9,695 nt of DNA, from NCBI GenBank assembly GCA_023246985.1, contig JAHFHJ010000028.1:4007-13701 (forward strand), in the 5' to 3' direction. Below the pieces are notes generated by a model. That model was not told where the DNA came from and did no database searches. It was given only the letters and a program-made list of their open reading frames with translations. Numbering within the stretch: the stretch's first letter is position 1; every line of letters begins with the position of its first letter. Of the stretch, positions 1 through 6,483 are shown piece after piece. This DNA is from Candidatus Omnitrophota bacterium. GTDB taxonomy: Bacteria > Omnitrophota > Omnitrophia > Omnitrophales > Aquincolibacteriaceae. The position numbers and the translations under genes are program-made.

Positions 1-6
1 CGCCAT
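1..6 (-). other. Possible start of the next gene in the operon, cut by the window edge
   Basis: An ATG lies at 6-4 on the minus strand and is followed by one alanine codon before the sequence ends. A GGTGA stretch about eight bases upstream could be its ribosome binding site. It begins 16 bases after the stop of the GT28 gene, so it would continue the same operon. Two codons cannot identify a product, and the call rests only on position and spacing. Confidence 0.3.
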
Positions 7-20
7 AGGATCAGTCACCC

Positions 21-43
21 GTTCACATCCCCGGGGTGTGAAC
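21..43 (-). repeat. Hairpin overlapping the stop codon of the GT28 gene
   Basis: GTTCACA at 21-27 is matched by TGTGAAC at 37-43. The CCCC/GGGG core extends the stem, apart from one mismatch (T28 opposite G36). It covers the last five codons and the stop of the GT28 gene. No T-run follows it in the direction of transcription, so it is not a classical intrinsic terminator. It could protect an mRNA 3' end, shape translation of a following gene, or be chance. Confidence 0.45.
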
Positions 44-1156
44 GGGGTTGGTGAGAACCATTTTAACGAGGTCTTCGGAAGCGCTTGGCTTGGCCAACTC
101 TTTGATCGCGGCGCGCTTTTGCCGAAGCACGGCGGGATTTTCCAAAATGCTTTGGATGATCCCATGGATCTCTCGCGGTTCTTCGAGAAAAAACGCGGCA
201 TCGCGGAGTTTAAGAAGTTTCGCGTTGCGGGTCTCTTGTCCCGGGATGGGACGCATCACCACCATGATCACCCCCTTGGTCAAAGCTTCCGAGGTGGTGG
301 ATCCGCCGGGCTTCGCGACCATGAGATCGCTTGCTTCCATGAGCTCCGGCATGAAGTCGATAAAGCCGAAGATCTTTACGGGATAAGGATAGGTTTGGCG
401 CTCCAGCGCTGCCTTGAGCTCCTTGTTGTTGGCGCAGACGACGAAGCACTGGACCTTGTCCTTGAACGCCCTGAGCTCTTCCAGAATAGATTCCTGCAAG
501 CCCAGTCCGAAACTGCCGCCCGTAAGGAAAATCGTGAACCGTTTCTCGTCCAGCCCGTGTTTTTTCAGAATATCATTTCTTTGGGCCATGGGTTTGAAGG
601 CCGGAAGGATCGGGATCCCGCCCGGGGTGATCCTGTCTGCGGGTACGCCTCGGCGGATCAGGTTTTGTTTTGTTTCCTCGGCCATCACCCAATAGTGATC
701 CGTTCCGGGATTCACCCAGAAGGTGTGCGGAAAAAAGTCCGTGATCACGGTGATCATTTTCGATCGAATCAGACCTTTTTGTTTAGCCCGGCCCAGGATC
801 TCAGGCGGCATGAAGTGCGTGGAAATGATCACCTCGGGCTGGTGTTTGACGATCGCGTCGAGCAAGGGCTTCGCGTGGATGGAATTAGTCAGCGAGCGCA
901 ACGGACGGAGCAGCTGATAGAGGCACGCATGGTCCAGAGCTTCGTAGCAAACGCCCCAGAGATTCGGCGCGTGGCGGACAGTCCAGTAATAAAAGGGGGC
1001 GTAGGTTTTTTGAAAGGCGGTATCGGTGTAATCCAGGGAATTGAGAAGGCGGATCTGAAGGTCCCGGCGTCCCAGACGTTTGAAGGCATCCTCGACCGCG
1101 ATCGCGATCCTGCGATGTCCTTCCCCCGCCGTGGCGTAAATGATATCGATTTTCAT
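23..1156 (-). CDS. MGDG-synthase / MurG-like glycosyltransferase (GT28 type), probable glycolipid or LPS sugar transferase
   Basis: The product is a 377-residue GT-B enzyme of the MGDG synthase / processive diacylglycerol glucosyltransferase family. It probably moves a hexose from a UDP-sugar to a membrane lipid at the inner face of the cytoplasmic membrane. The N-terminal half carries the family's glycine-rich acceptor motif (AGEGHRR, residues 10-16). The C-terminal half has TGGSFG near 212 and the nucleotide-sugar signature KPGGSTTSEAL (282-292), followed by PIPGQETRNA (304-313). Both motifs are typical of UgtP/MGD1-type enzymes. There is no signal peptide. The frame opens four codons earlier with TTG, but I take the ATG at 1156, which gives the usual MKIDIIYATAGEGH beginning; a GAG seven bases upstream is a weak ribosome site. 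It is the last complete gene of the run, 41 bases after the HAD gene. The family is secure; donor and acceptor are not, and it could act on lipid A or LPS rather than diacylglycerol. Confidence 0.9.
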   Translation of the reverse strand: MKIDIIYATAGEGHRRIAIAVEDAFKRLGRRDLQIRLLNSLDYTDTAFQKTYAPFYYWTVRHAPNLWGVCYEALDHACLYQLLRPLRSLTNSIHAKPLLDAIVKHQPEVIISTHFMPPEILGRAKQKGLIRSKMITVITDFFPHTFWVNPGTDHYWVMAEETKQNLIRRGVPADRITPGGIPILPAFKPMAQRNDILKKHGLDEKRFTIFLTGGSFGLGLQESILEELRAFKDKVQCFVVCANNKELKAALERQTYPYPVKIFGFIDFMPELMEASDLMVAKPGGSTTSEALTKGVIMVVMRPIPGQETRNAKLLKLRDAAFFLEEPREIHGIIQSILENPAVLRQKRAAIKELAKPSASEDLVKMVLTNPVHTPGM

Positions 1157-1164
1157 GATAGATC

Positions 1165-1183
1165 TCAAATTTCAAATTTGAAA
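1165..1183. repeat. AT-rich palindrome with a direct repeat in the intergenic gap
   Basis: TTTCAAATTTGAAA at 1170-1183 is a perfect 14-bp palindrome. CAAATTT also occurs twice in direct order (1165-1171 and 1173-1179). It occupies much of the 41-base gap between the HAD stop and the GT28 start. It may be an operator-like site or a remnant of a dispersed intergenic repeat. It has no G/C-rich stem, so a terminator role is unlikely. Confidence 0.5.
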
Positions 1184-1197
1184 CGGATTCAAGGTAT

Positions 1198-1752
1198 TTA
1201 CGCGCTCAGAATGAACGGAACCGCGGCGTTGAGGTCGTCCACGATATGATCCGGCCGGAGGGCCCGCGTAAGTTTTTTCTCCGACTCCTTGCCGTATCCC
1301 GTTCGCACCAGGACCGTCTTGACCCCGAAATTCTTGCCGGCCGCAAGATCGCTTAATTTGTCGCCCACGAAAAAAGTTCTGTTCTTGTCGAAGTTGATCC
1401 CTGCGACGGCTTTTTCAAGGAGCTGGGTTTTGGGCTTGCGGCAATCGCAGCGCGCTTTTTTGGCATGCGTGCAGAACCGGGCGCCGCGGATCACGATGCC
1501 GCGCTTGGCCAAGGCCGCGACCATTTTTTCATGGATCTCCCACATGACCGCTTCGGTGAAAACGCCATCCCCGACGCCCGCCTGATTCGAGATGATAAAA
1601 ATATCGAACCCCTTGTCCGTCAGTTTCTTAAGCGCTTCAAACGCGCTCTTCTCAAACTTAAACTCTCTCCATTTTTCGACATATTTCCAGAGGTCGACAT
1701 TGATGACGCCGTCCCGGTCGATGAAAACAACTTTACGCGCGGGTTTTGACAT
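1198..1752 (-). CDS. HAD-IIIA phosphatase, GmhB-like (D,D-heptose 1,7-bisphosphate phosphatase family)
   Basis: This 184-residue protein has the size and layout of the GmhB / histidinol-phosphatase branch of HAD hydrolases. Motif I is FIDRDGVIN, with nucleophile Asp12 and acid/base Asp14. Motif II is IISNQAGVG (Ser55, Asn56). Motif IV is FVGDKLSD (Asp131, Asp135). Between them lies the zinc-loop pattern of GmhB: Cys94-x-His96, then Cys102-x-Cys104 leading into RKPK. In the known pathway GmhB removes the C7 phosphate on the way to ADP- or GDP-heptose, in the cytosol. The ATG at 1752 has GGAG five bases upstream and lies inside the end of the aminotransferase gene (20-nt overlap), which suggests translational coupling. 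No heptose isomerase, kinase or epimerase is visible here, so the substrate could be another sugar bisphosphate. A GT9 gene in the same run makes heptose plausible. Confidence 0.85.
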   Translation of the reverse strand: MSKPARKVVFIDRDGVINVDLWKYVEKWREFKFEKSAFEALKKLTDKGFDIFIISNQAGVGDGVFTEAVMWEIHEKMVAALAKRGIVIRGARFCTHAKKARCDCRKPKTQLLEKAVAGINFDKNRTFFVGDKLSDLAAGKNFGVKTVLVRTGYGKESEKKLTRALRPDHIVDDLNAAVPFILSA

Positions 1753-2869
1753 AGGAGCTCCCGAAGAACTGTTTAATCGAGGTCGCGACGGCGTCCACTT
1801 CCGGCTCTGTCATGCCCGGGAAAAGCGGCAGCGTCAGGACCTCTTCGCGGAGTTTTTCGGTGACGGGCAGTTTGACCTTGCGGGTCTTATGTTTTTTCAT
1901 GATCGGTTGGGCATGGACCGGGGTTGCGTAATGGATCATGGTCGGGATCCCGCTGGCCGCGAGATGCTCTTTGAGCGCGTCCCGTTTTCCATCCGGTACG
2001 CGGATCACGTAGAGATGATAAACATGGTAGGCCTGGGCGGTTTCCCGCGGAAGGTCGAGCGGCGTGCCGGCAAGCTTTTTGTGATAGAGCTCCGCGACAG
2101 CGCGGCGCTCGCGGTTCAGTTCATCCAGGAACTTCAATTTGATGCTAAGGAACGCGGCTTGGATGCTGTCCAGGCGGCTCGTCCAGCCGATCTCGTCGTG
2201 AATAAAAGGATCGTCGATCCCCTTGCCGAGATTGCGATATTGCGTGGCGCGCCTGAGGATTTTCTCATCCGAGGTGGTGATCATCCCGCCATCGCCCATG
2301 CCGCCGAGATTCTTCGTCGGATAAAAGCTGAAGCATCCGGCATTGCCGAAGGCGCCGGCCATGACCTTGTTCCAAAGAGCTCCGTGCGCCTGACAGGCGT
2401 CTTCCACGACTTTCAGTTTTTTCTTTTTCGCGATCGCCATAAGAACGGTCATATCGGCGCATTGTCCGAACAAATGGACCGGGAGGATCGCGCGCGTTTT
2501 GCGGCTGAGGGCCTGCCGTGCGGACTCCGGATCAAGATTGAACGAGGCCGCGTCGACATCCGCGAAGACCGGCGTCGCGCCGACATGAAGCACGGCGAGC
2601 ACGGTCGCGGTGAAGGTAAAGGACGGAACAATGACCTCATCCCCCTTCTTAATATCCAGAGCTCGCAGGGCGAAAATCAAGGCATCCGTGCCGGATCCGA
2701 CGCCCAATGCGTACCGGGTTCCGATGTAGGAAGCGAATTCCGCCTCGAGGTCCTTGAGCGCGGGGCCGAGAATGTACGCCCCGCTTTTCAGGATCCGGTC
2801 AAACGCCCCCTGGGCTTGGGTGATGAATTTCTGGTGCTGCCTGGAAAGGTCGAAATACGGAACGTTCAT
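1733..2869 (-). CDS. DegT/DnrJ/EryC1/StrS family PLP-dependent sugar aminotransferase
   Basis: The 378-residue product matches the usual length of nucleotide-sugar aminotransferases. These transfer an amino group, usually from glutamate, to a keto-sugar nucleotide in the cytosol. The hallmarks are in order: GSGTDAL (58-64) for phosphate binding, GDEVIVPSFTFTAT (76-89), VVEDACQAHGA (154-164) with the PLP-contacting Asp157, and SFYPTKNLGGMGDGG (181-195) with the Schiff-base Lys186. The C-terminal part (HYATPVHAQP near 313-322) is also typical. The start ATG at 2869 follows the WaaE-like gene by seven bases, with only a weak GAAAG-like ribosome site, so coupling is likely. The partner dehydratase that makes the keto-sugar is not in the window. 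The subclass (3- or 4-amino, sugar identity) cannot be fixed from sequence alone. Confidence 0.95.
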   Translation of the reverse strand: MNVPYFDLSRQHQKFITQAQGAFDRILKSGAYILGPALKDLEAEFASYIGTRYALGVGSGTDALIFALRALDIKKGDEVIVPSFTFTATVLAVLHVGATPVFADVDAASFNLDPESARQALSRKTRAILPVHLFGQCADMTVLMAIAKKKKLKVVEDACQAHGALWNKVMAGAFGNAGCFSFYPTKNLGGMGDGGMITTSDEKILRRATQYRNLGKGIDDPFIHDEIGWTSRLDSIQAAFLSIKLKFLDELNRERRAVAELYHKKLAGTPLDLPRETAQAYHVYHLYVIRVPDGKRDALKEHLAASGIPTMIHYATPVHAQPIMKKHKTRKVKLPVTEKLREEVLTLPLFPGMTEPEVDAVATSIKQFFGSSYVKTRA

Positions 2870-2876
2870 AAGCTTT

Positions 2877-3650
2877 CTATTTTGAGGCGTTCTGCTGGAG
2901 CCGCTTCATTTCACGGTATTTCGCGAAGGCGATGATCTGATACGCGGAATGCAAAAAGGACATCAGGAATCCCGTGTAGCCGGTCGTGATGCCATCCTTC
3001 TGGAAATAATATTTGAGAAAACGGCTGCAGGCTTTTCGAAAGACGCGCCAGGGCCCCATTTTCCTGCCGTCCTTCACCCACTTCTCGGCCTCGAGACCGG
3101 TTTCGCGGTTAAATTTCGAGAACCATACTTCCCAGCTCGGGCTGGAGTAATGCAGGATATCCCCCTTGAGCGATCCGCAGGTCCCTTTGTAGAACATTTT
3201 GGGATGGACGCGGGCCTCCTCGTAGCTGAACCGGCCTCTTTTGAAGAACCGGGTCTTGGGCGCGGGGTAATAGCCGCCGCCTTTGATCCAATCAGTTCCG
3301 ACGAATGTTTTGACCGGCATGGAATAACAGGTGTGCGGGTCATGGGGTCTTGCGGCAACCTCGGTGAGTTCTCGGGCGAGCTCCGGCGTGATGCGTTCGT
3401 CCGCATCGAGTGAGAACACCCATGGCTGGGTGGCGAGACTATAGGCATAATTCCGGTGCCGGCCTTCGATATCCATGGCACGCTGCGAGACCTTGGCGCC
3501 GAATCCTTTGGCAATCTCAACCGTGCGGTCAGTCGACATGTCATCCAGCACGATAATCTCGGCCGCGAACGCGGCGCTCTTGAGGCACTCCGCCAAACGC
3601 TTCTCCTCATTTTTAGCAATCACCACGACGGATACCGGGGCTTTTTCCAT
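2877..3650 (-). CDS. Family 2 glycosyltransferase, WaaE/KdtX-like (LPS core beta-1,4-glucosyltransferase type)
   Basis: This is a 257-residue GT-A inverting glycosyltransferase. It opens with the GT2 nucleotide-binding strand SVVVIAKNEE (7-16). LDDMSTDRT (35-43) follows, and the metal-binding DxD appears as SLDADERI (80-87; Asp82, Asp84). RNYAY after the second strand, the GGGYYPAPKTRFFKRG stretch (124-139) and the short overall length fit the WaaE-like group, which adds glucose to inner-core heptose in some enterobacteria. The conserved HYSS (167-170) and the hydrophobic, aromatic C-terminus suggest peripheral membrane contact. The ATG at 3650 has AAAGG eight bases upstream. It lies after the repeat-bearing gap and just before the aminotransferase gene. 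The family is confident; the sugar moved and the acceptor are inferred only by similarity. Confidence 0.9.
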   Translation of the reverse strand: MEKAPVSVVVIAKNEEKRLAECLKSAAFAAEIIVLDDMSTDRTVEIAKGFGAKVSQRAMDIEGRHRNYAYSLATQPWVFSLDADERITPELARELTEVAARPHDPHTCYSMPVKTFVGTDWIKGGGYYPAPKTRFFKRGRFSYEEARVHPKMFYKGTCGSLKGDILHYSSPSWEVWFSKFNRETGLEAEKWVKDGRKMGPWRVFRKACSRFLKYYFQKDGITTGYTGFLMSFLHSAYQIIAFAKYREMKRLQQNASK

Positions 3651-3679
3651 TTCGGCGCCTTTCCAGAGACTTCAGCATC

Positions 3680-3743
3680 CAGACTGCAGACCGCAGCTTT
3701 AAAAATGGATGGCTGTCGTCTCAGGTCTGTTGTCTGCGGTCTG
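3680..3743. repeat. Heptamer-based inverted repeat (CAGACYG / GTCTG units)
   Basis: On the plus strand CAGACTG (3680-3686) and CAGACCG (3687-3693) stand in tandem, followed by CAG. After a 26-base AT-containing centre come AGGTCTG, TTGTCTG and CGGTCTG (3723-3743), with the same seven-base period in inverted orientation. CAGACCGCAG (3687-3696) and CTGCGGTCTG (3734-3743) are perfect 10-bp complements with a 37-base loop. The element starts four bases past the stop of the sugar transferase gene and fills most of the 97-base gap before the GT2 start. No U-tract follows the stem in the direction of transcription. It looks like a dispersed intergenic palindromic repeat; it could attenuate or stabilise the mRNA. 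Confidence 0.7.
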
Positions 3744-3747
3744 TTAA

Positions 3748-5142
3748 TTAATACGCATTCTTAAACGCGAACAAGGTCATCATCAGAATCTCAACATCCA
3801 AAAGTAACGACCAATTCTCCATGTAATAGAGATCATATTTGATACGCTCTTCGATCGAGGTGTCGCCGCGAAGGCCATGGACTTGTGCCCAACCCGTAAG
3901 TCCGGATTTTATCTTGTGTCGGGCCATGTAGCGAGGCACCTTCTCCCGGAATTTATCCACGAAATGCGGCCGTTCGGGCCTCGGGCCCACAAGCGTCATA
4001 GATCCCGAGAGCACGTTCAAAAGCTGAGGGAATTCATCGAGGTTCCAGCGGCGGAGGAATTCCCCGATCCGTGTCCGGCGAGCATCTTTGGGCCGGGCCC
4101 ACACAGGACCGGTCTCTTCTTCGGCGTCGATTTTCATAGTTCGGAATTTAATGAGCGGAAACACATTTCCGTCGCGGCCCACGCGCTCCTGAAAATAAAA
4201 AATGGGGCCCCCGCCTTCCAGCTTGATCATGAGCGCGACGGCAATCCCAACCGGTAAAAAGACGACCGCCATGATCCCCGCAACGATCAGATCAAAACTC
4301 CGTTTCAGAAAACGGTTCCAGGGATCATCGAGCGGAAGGGAACGGAATCCCAGAAGCGGGATATGACTGACATATTCCACGCCGACATTGCTTGCGATGA
4401 GGCCGTGGATATCCGCGCCCATCTTGAAATCGATGAAGGCATCCTCGCAGGCCGCCACGAGATCGGTAATCCTCTCGCGAGAAAGGCTCGTGTCCAAAAG
4501 AACGACCTGATTGGGTTGAAGCTTCTGGATCAATGTTTCCCAGTGTTCCGTGAGTCCGACCACCGGAACTCCTTCGATGTGCTTCCCGATATCTTCCACA
4601 TTCTGCGCGAGAATGCCGACCGGCACTTGTCCATAGTGCGGATTATTTTTTGCCCACACGATCAAATTGCGGGTGTTGGCGGTAAGACCGATGAGGAGCA
4701 CCTCGATCAGGTCCTTTCTCTGCGAGCGGCGCCAATAACTCCACTGGATGAGCGCGTAGCGGCCGACGCTGATAAAAATGCAGGAAAAAAGCCAGATAAA
4801 AACAAGATAAAGACGCGAATAGGAAAATTGACGATAGAAGAATGTGAGGGCCATGAGGAGAATGACGGCGTAGGTCACCACCTTGATCACGAGGAAGATC
4901 TCTTCGATGCGGCGCATGTGGCGCGAGGGCTGATAGAGACCGGCCTCGCGGAAGAGCCAAAGATAGACCGGAATGATCCCGAATAATGCGTGCCAGTAGT
5001 CGGAAAGAGGCGGCACGCCGAGCTCGGTGGGCAAACCGCCCAGGAATCGGAAAAAATAAGCTACGATAAAACTCGCAACGACCATCGCCGTATCGACCAG
5101 AATCGTCGCAGCGATCATGCGCCGGGGATGTCCGGATCTCAT
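3748..5142 (-). CDS. Polyprenyl-phosphate sugar-1-phosphate transferase (WbaP/WcaJ-like), initiates polysaccharide assembly
   Basis: This 464-residue protein has the architecture of exopolysaccharide polyprenyl glycosylphosphotransferases. Four predicted membrane segments lie at roughly 10-31, 48-64, 84-103 and 110-128. A cytosolic Rossmann-like CoA_binding_3 region spans about 145-265. A further hydrophobic segment at 286-306 precedes the catalytic bacterial sugar transferase domain. Catalytic-domain hallmarks are KRSFDL (280-285), FQERVGRDG (317-325), IKFRTMK (331-337), the Asp-Glu pair in NLDEFPQLLNVLSG (369-370), VGPRPERP (385-392) and SGLTGWAQVHGLRGDT (413-428). The enzyme places a sugar phosphate (Glc-1-P, Gal-1-P or related) onto undecaprenyl phosphate at the inner membrane, the first step of a repeat unit. 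Its ATG shares an ATGA with the stop of the upstream GT4 gene, so the two are translationally coupled. Sugar specificity is not readable. Confidence 0.95.
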   Translation of the reverse strand: MRSGHPRRMIAATILVDTAMVVASFIVAYFFRFLGGLPTELGVPPLSDYWHALFGIIPVYLWLFREAGLYQPSRHMRRIEEIFLVIKVVTYAVILLMALTFFYRQFSYSRLYLVFIWLFSCIFISVGRYALIQWSYWRRSQRKDLIEVLLIGLTANTRNLIVWAKNNPHYGQVPVGILAQNVEDIGKHIEGVPVVGLTEHWETLIQKLQPNQVVLLDTSLSRERITDLVAACEDAFIDFKMGADIHGLIASNVGVEYVSHIPLLGFRSLPLDDPWNRFLKRSFDLIVAGIMAVVFLPVGIAVALMIKLEGGGPIFYFQERVGRDGNVFPLIKFRTMKIDAEEETGPVWARPKDARRTRIGEFLRRWNLDEFPQLLNVLSGSMTLVGPRPERPHFVDKFREKVPRYMARHKIKSGLTGWAQVHGLRGDTSIEERIKYDLYYMENWSLLLDVEILMMTLFAFKNAY

Positions 5143-6395
5143 GACTTCACCGTTCGATTAAAATAGTTTTTGATGATTTCTTTCATGTTCCTAAGAAAAT
5201 AGCCGCGGCCGAATGCCTGGACTTTTTCGGCAACTTCTTTGCGGTCAAAACTTTGTCCTTCAAACCGAAGCACGGCTTCCCGGATCGCTTCCGGCGTTTG
5301 TTCATCAAAGAAAACACCGCTTTTGACGGTTTCAAGCGCCCCCCCTTTCCGGAACGCGATGACCGGCGCGCCGCAGGCCTGGGCTTCAAGCGGTACGATT
5401 CCGAAATCCTCTTCCGCCGGAAAAACGAGCGCGCGCGCTTCCGCATAAGCTTTCCGCAGCTCCTCGTCGCTCACGCCTCCGCAGAAATGGATATGCCCGC
5501 TCTTTCGGAGTTTTTGGTATTGTGCCGCCAGGGGTCCCGAACCAATGATCACGAGTTCCCGTTCCAGCCGATTAAAAGCCTCAATGACCAAGTCGAGTCT
5601 TTTATACGGAACAAAGTGCGAAACCGCAAGATAATAGCCGAGATTCGGTACAGTGTCATTCCCGAATGTTTTTGCCATGCACGGGTCCTTGAGGCTCGGG
5701 AAGCCAGTCCTGTCCGCCCGAAAGCTCGGACGGATCCGCCCACGCTGTGTGGCGGAGATTCCCGCTTTTCCCGCCTTCGGACGGGACCCCGCCTGAGGCG
5801 ATGGCGCGGGAATGACGGTCTCCTGCTTGAAAAACCCGGTCTCAAGCGGCGGGTGAACGACGACCGCGTCGCGTTGATAGACCGTCTTGATCCGTTTTTT
5901 GATATATTCCGAATTCGCGACGAAAAGGTCAACGTGCTCGTTGGTTTTGAGGTCCCAGGCTTTGAGGCAATGGAAGACCGCGTCCATGAGAAGCCGGACC
6001 GGTGAGAAATAGCGGCTGAAATAAATATCCCGGAAACCCCAGAGGTAACGCATCGGCGTGTGGCAGTAGCAAATATGCGCGGCATTCCTTGGGACACGGA
6101 TGCCTTTGGCCACGCAGTGGGAACTTGAGATCACAAGATCCGCATCTTCGATCTTCATGGAACGGATCGCCCAAGGAAGGATGGGGAGCAGCCAGCGATA
6201 ATAAGATTGAATCCCCGGCAAGAATTGCAGGAACGAGGCCTTGATCTTGAGGCGCGCGAGCTTCGGGCTGATCTTCTTTCGGTCAAAAAAAAGCGTGTAA
6301 AGCGTGGCGTCCGGATAAAGTTCGGCCACGGCGTCCAGCACCTTCTCCCCGCCCCGCATATGAATCAGCCAATCATGAACTAATGCCACCTTCAT
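5139..6395 (-). CDS. Family 4 glycosyltransferase carrying an in-frame 54-residue repeat-element insertion
   Basis: A GT-B retaining glycosyltransferase of 418 residues. The start MKVALVHDWL, then MRGGEKVLD (13-21), ISSSHCVAKG (89-98) and CHTPMRYLWG (111-120) mark the N-domain of a well-known O-antigen mannosyltransferase-like group. The C-domain shows VPYKRLDLVIEAFNRL (262-277), GSGP (285-288) and the EX7E nucleotide-binding motif in FPAEEDFGIVPLEAQ (Glu329, Glu337). Members of this group are usually about 360-370 residues by my recollection. Here residues 194-247 are encoded by a palindromic repeat element lying between HPPLETGFFKQ and YYLAVSHFVPYKR, that is, between the two domains. Without it the protein would be 364 residues. 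The frame stays open, so the enzyme may still fold with an extended linker. The ATG at 6395 has GAGG five bases upstream. Activity is uncertain because of the insertion. Confidence 0.9.
   Translation of the reverse strand: MKVALVHDWLIHMRGGEKVLDAVAELYPDATLYTLFFDRKKISPKLARLKIKASFLQFLPGIQSYYRWLLPILPWAIRSMKIEDADLVISSSHCVAKGIRVPRNAAHICYCHTPMRYLWGFRDIYFSRYFSPVRLLMDAVFHCLKAWDLKTNEHVDLFVANSEYIKKRIKTVYQRDAVVVHPPLETGFFKQETVIPAPSPQAGSRPKAGKAGISATQRGRIRPSFRADRTGFPSLKDPCMAKTFGNDTVPNLGYYLAVSHFVPYKRLDLVIEAFNRLERELVIIGSGPLAAQYQKLRKSGHIHFCGGVSDEELRKAYAEARALVFPAEEDFGIVPLEAQACGAPVIAFRKGGALETVKSGVFFDEQTPEAIREAVLRFEGQSFDRKEVAEKVQAFGRGYFLRNMKEIIKNYFNRTVKS
5655..5816. repeat. 162-bp palindromic REP-like element inserted in frame in the GT4 gene
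   Basis: The ends are a perfect 10-bp inverted repeat, GTCATTCCCG (5655-5664) and CGGGAATGAC (5807-5816). The interior holds smaller hairpins: GTCCG/CGGAC (5712-5716 with 5727-5731), TCCGCC/GGCGGA (5735-5740 with 5751-5756) and a CCCG/CGGG stem around 5770-5785. The length is 54 codons exactly and the edges fall on codon boundaries (Val194 to Asp247). The translated piece (beginning VIPAPSPQAG) looks like the peptides seen when GTCATTCCCGCG-type dispersed repeats are read through. I see no clear target duplication. It carries no transposase, so any movement would need help in trans. Confidence 0.85.
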
Positions 6396-6483
6396 GAAAT
6401 CCTCACTGTTTTGTCATCCTGTCCCGAGCTTTAACGATCAAAACCAGGCTCTTGCTTGGCGGCCCGATATTCAACGCTTCGTT
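6396..6483 (-). other. 88-base intergenic gap between the two GT4 genes
   Basis: The gap holds the ribosome site of the downstream GT4 gene (GAGG near 6401-6404). It also holds TGTCATCCTGTCCCGAGCTT (about 6412-6431), which loosely resembles the TGTCATTCCCG end of the element inside that GT4 gene and may be a decayed copy. An imperfect CCAGGC...GCTTGG stem lies near 6446-6461. I find no convincing promoter, terminator or coding sequence. Confidence 0.35.

Noticed and set aside
21..43. Intrinsic terminator at the end of the GT28 gene
   Set aside because: The stem is reasonable, but no T-run follows on the minus strand and another gene start seems to follow within 20 bases.
38..1249. Long plus-strand open frame opposite the GT28 gene
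   Set aside because: It mirrors a gene with clear family motifs and its translation has no recognisable domain. Long antisense frames are common in GC-rich genes.
1592..2935. 447-codon plus-strand open frame opposite the aminotransferase and part of the HAD gene
   Set aside because: It spans two genes with intact catalytic motifs on the minus strand. Its translation is Arg/Gly-rich with no domain, as expected for a shadow frame.
5655..5816. CRISPR array or insertion sequence
   Set aside because: There are no regularly spaced direct repeats and no transposase frame. The structure is a single multi-hairpin palindromic unit.
5253..6005. Plus-strand open frame across the repeat element
   Set aside because: It is antisense to the GT4 gene and lacks a ribosome site or any family resemblance. 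The element's own palindromes explain its openness.
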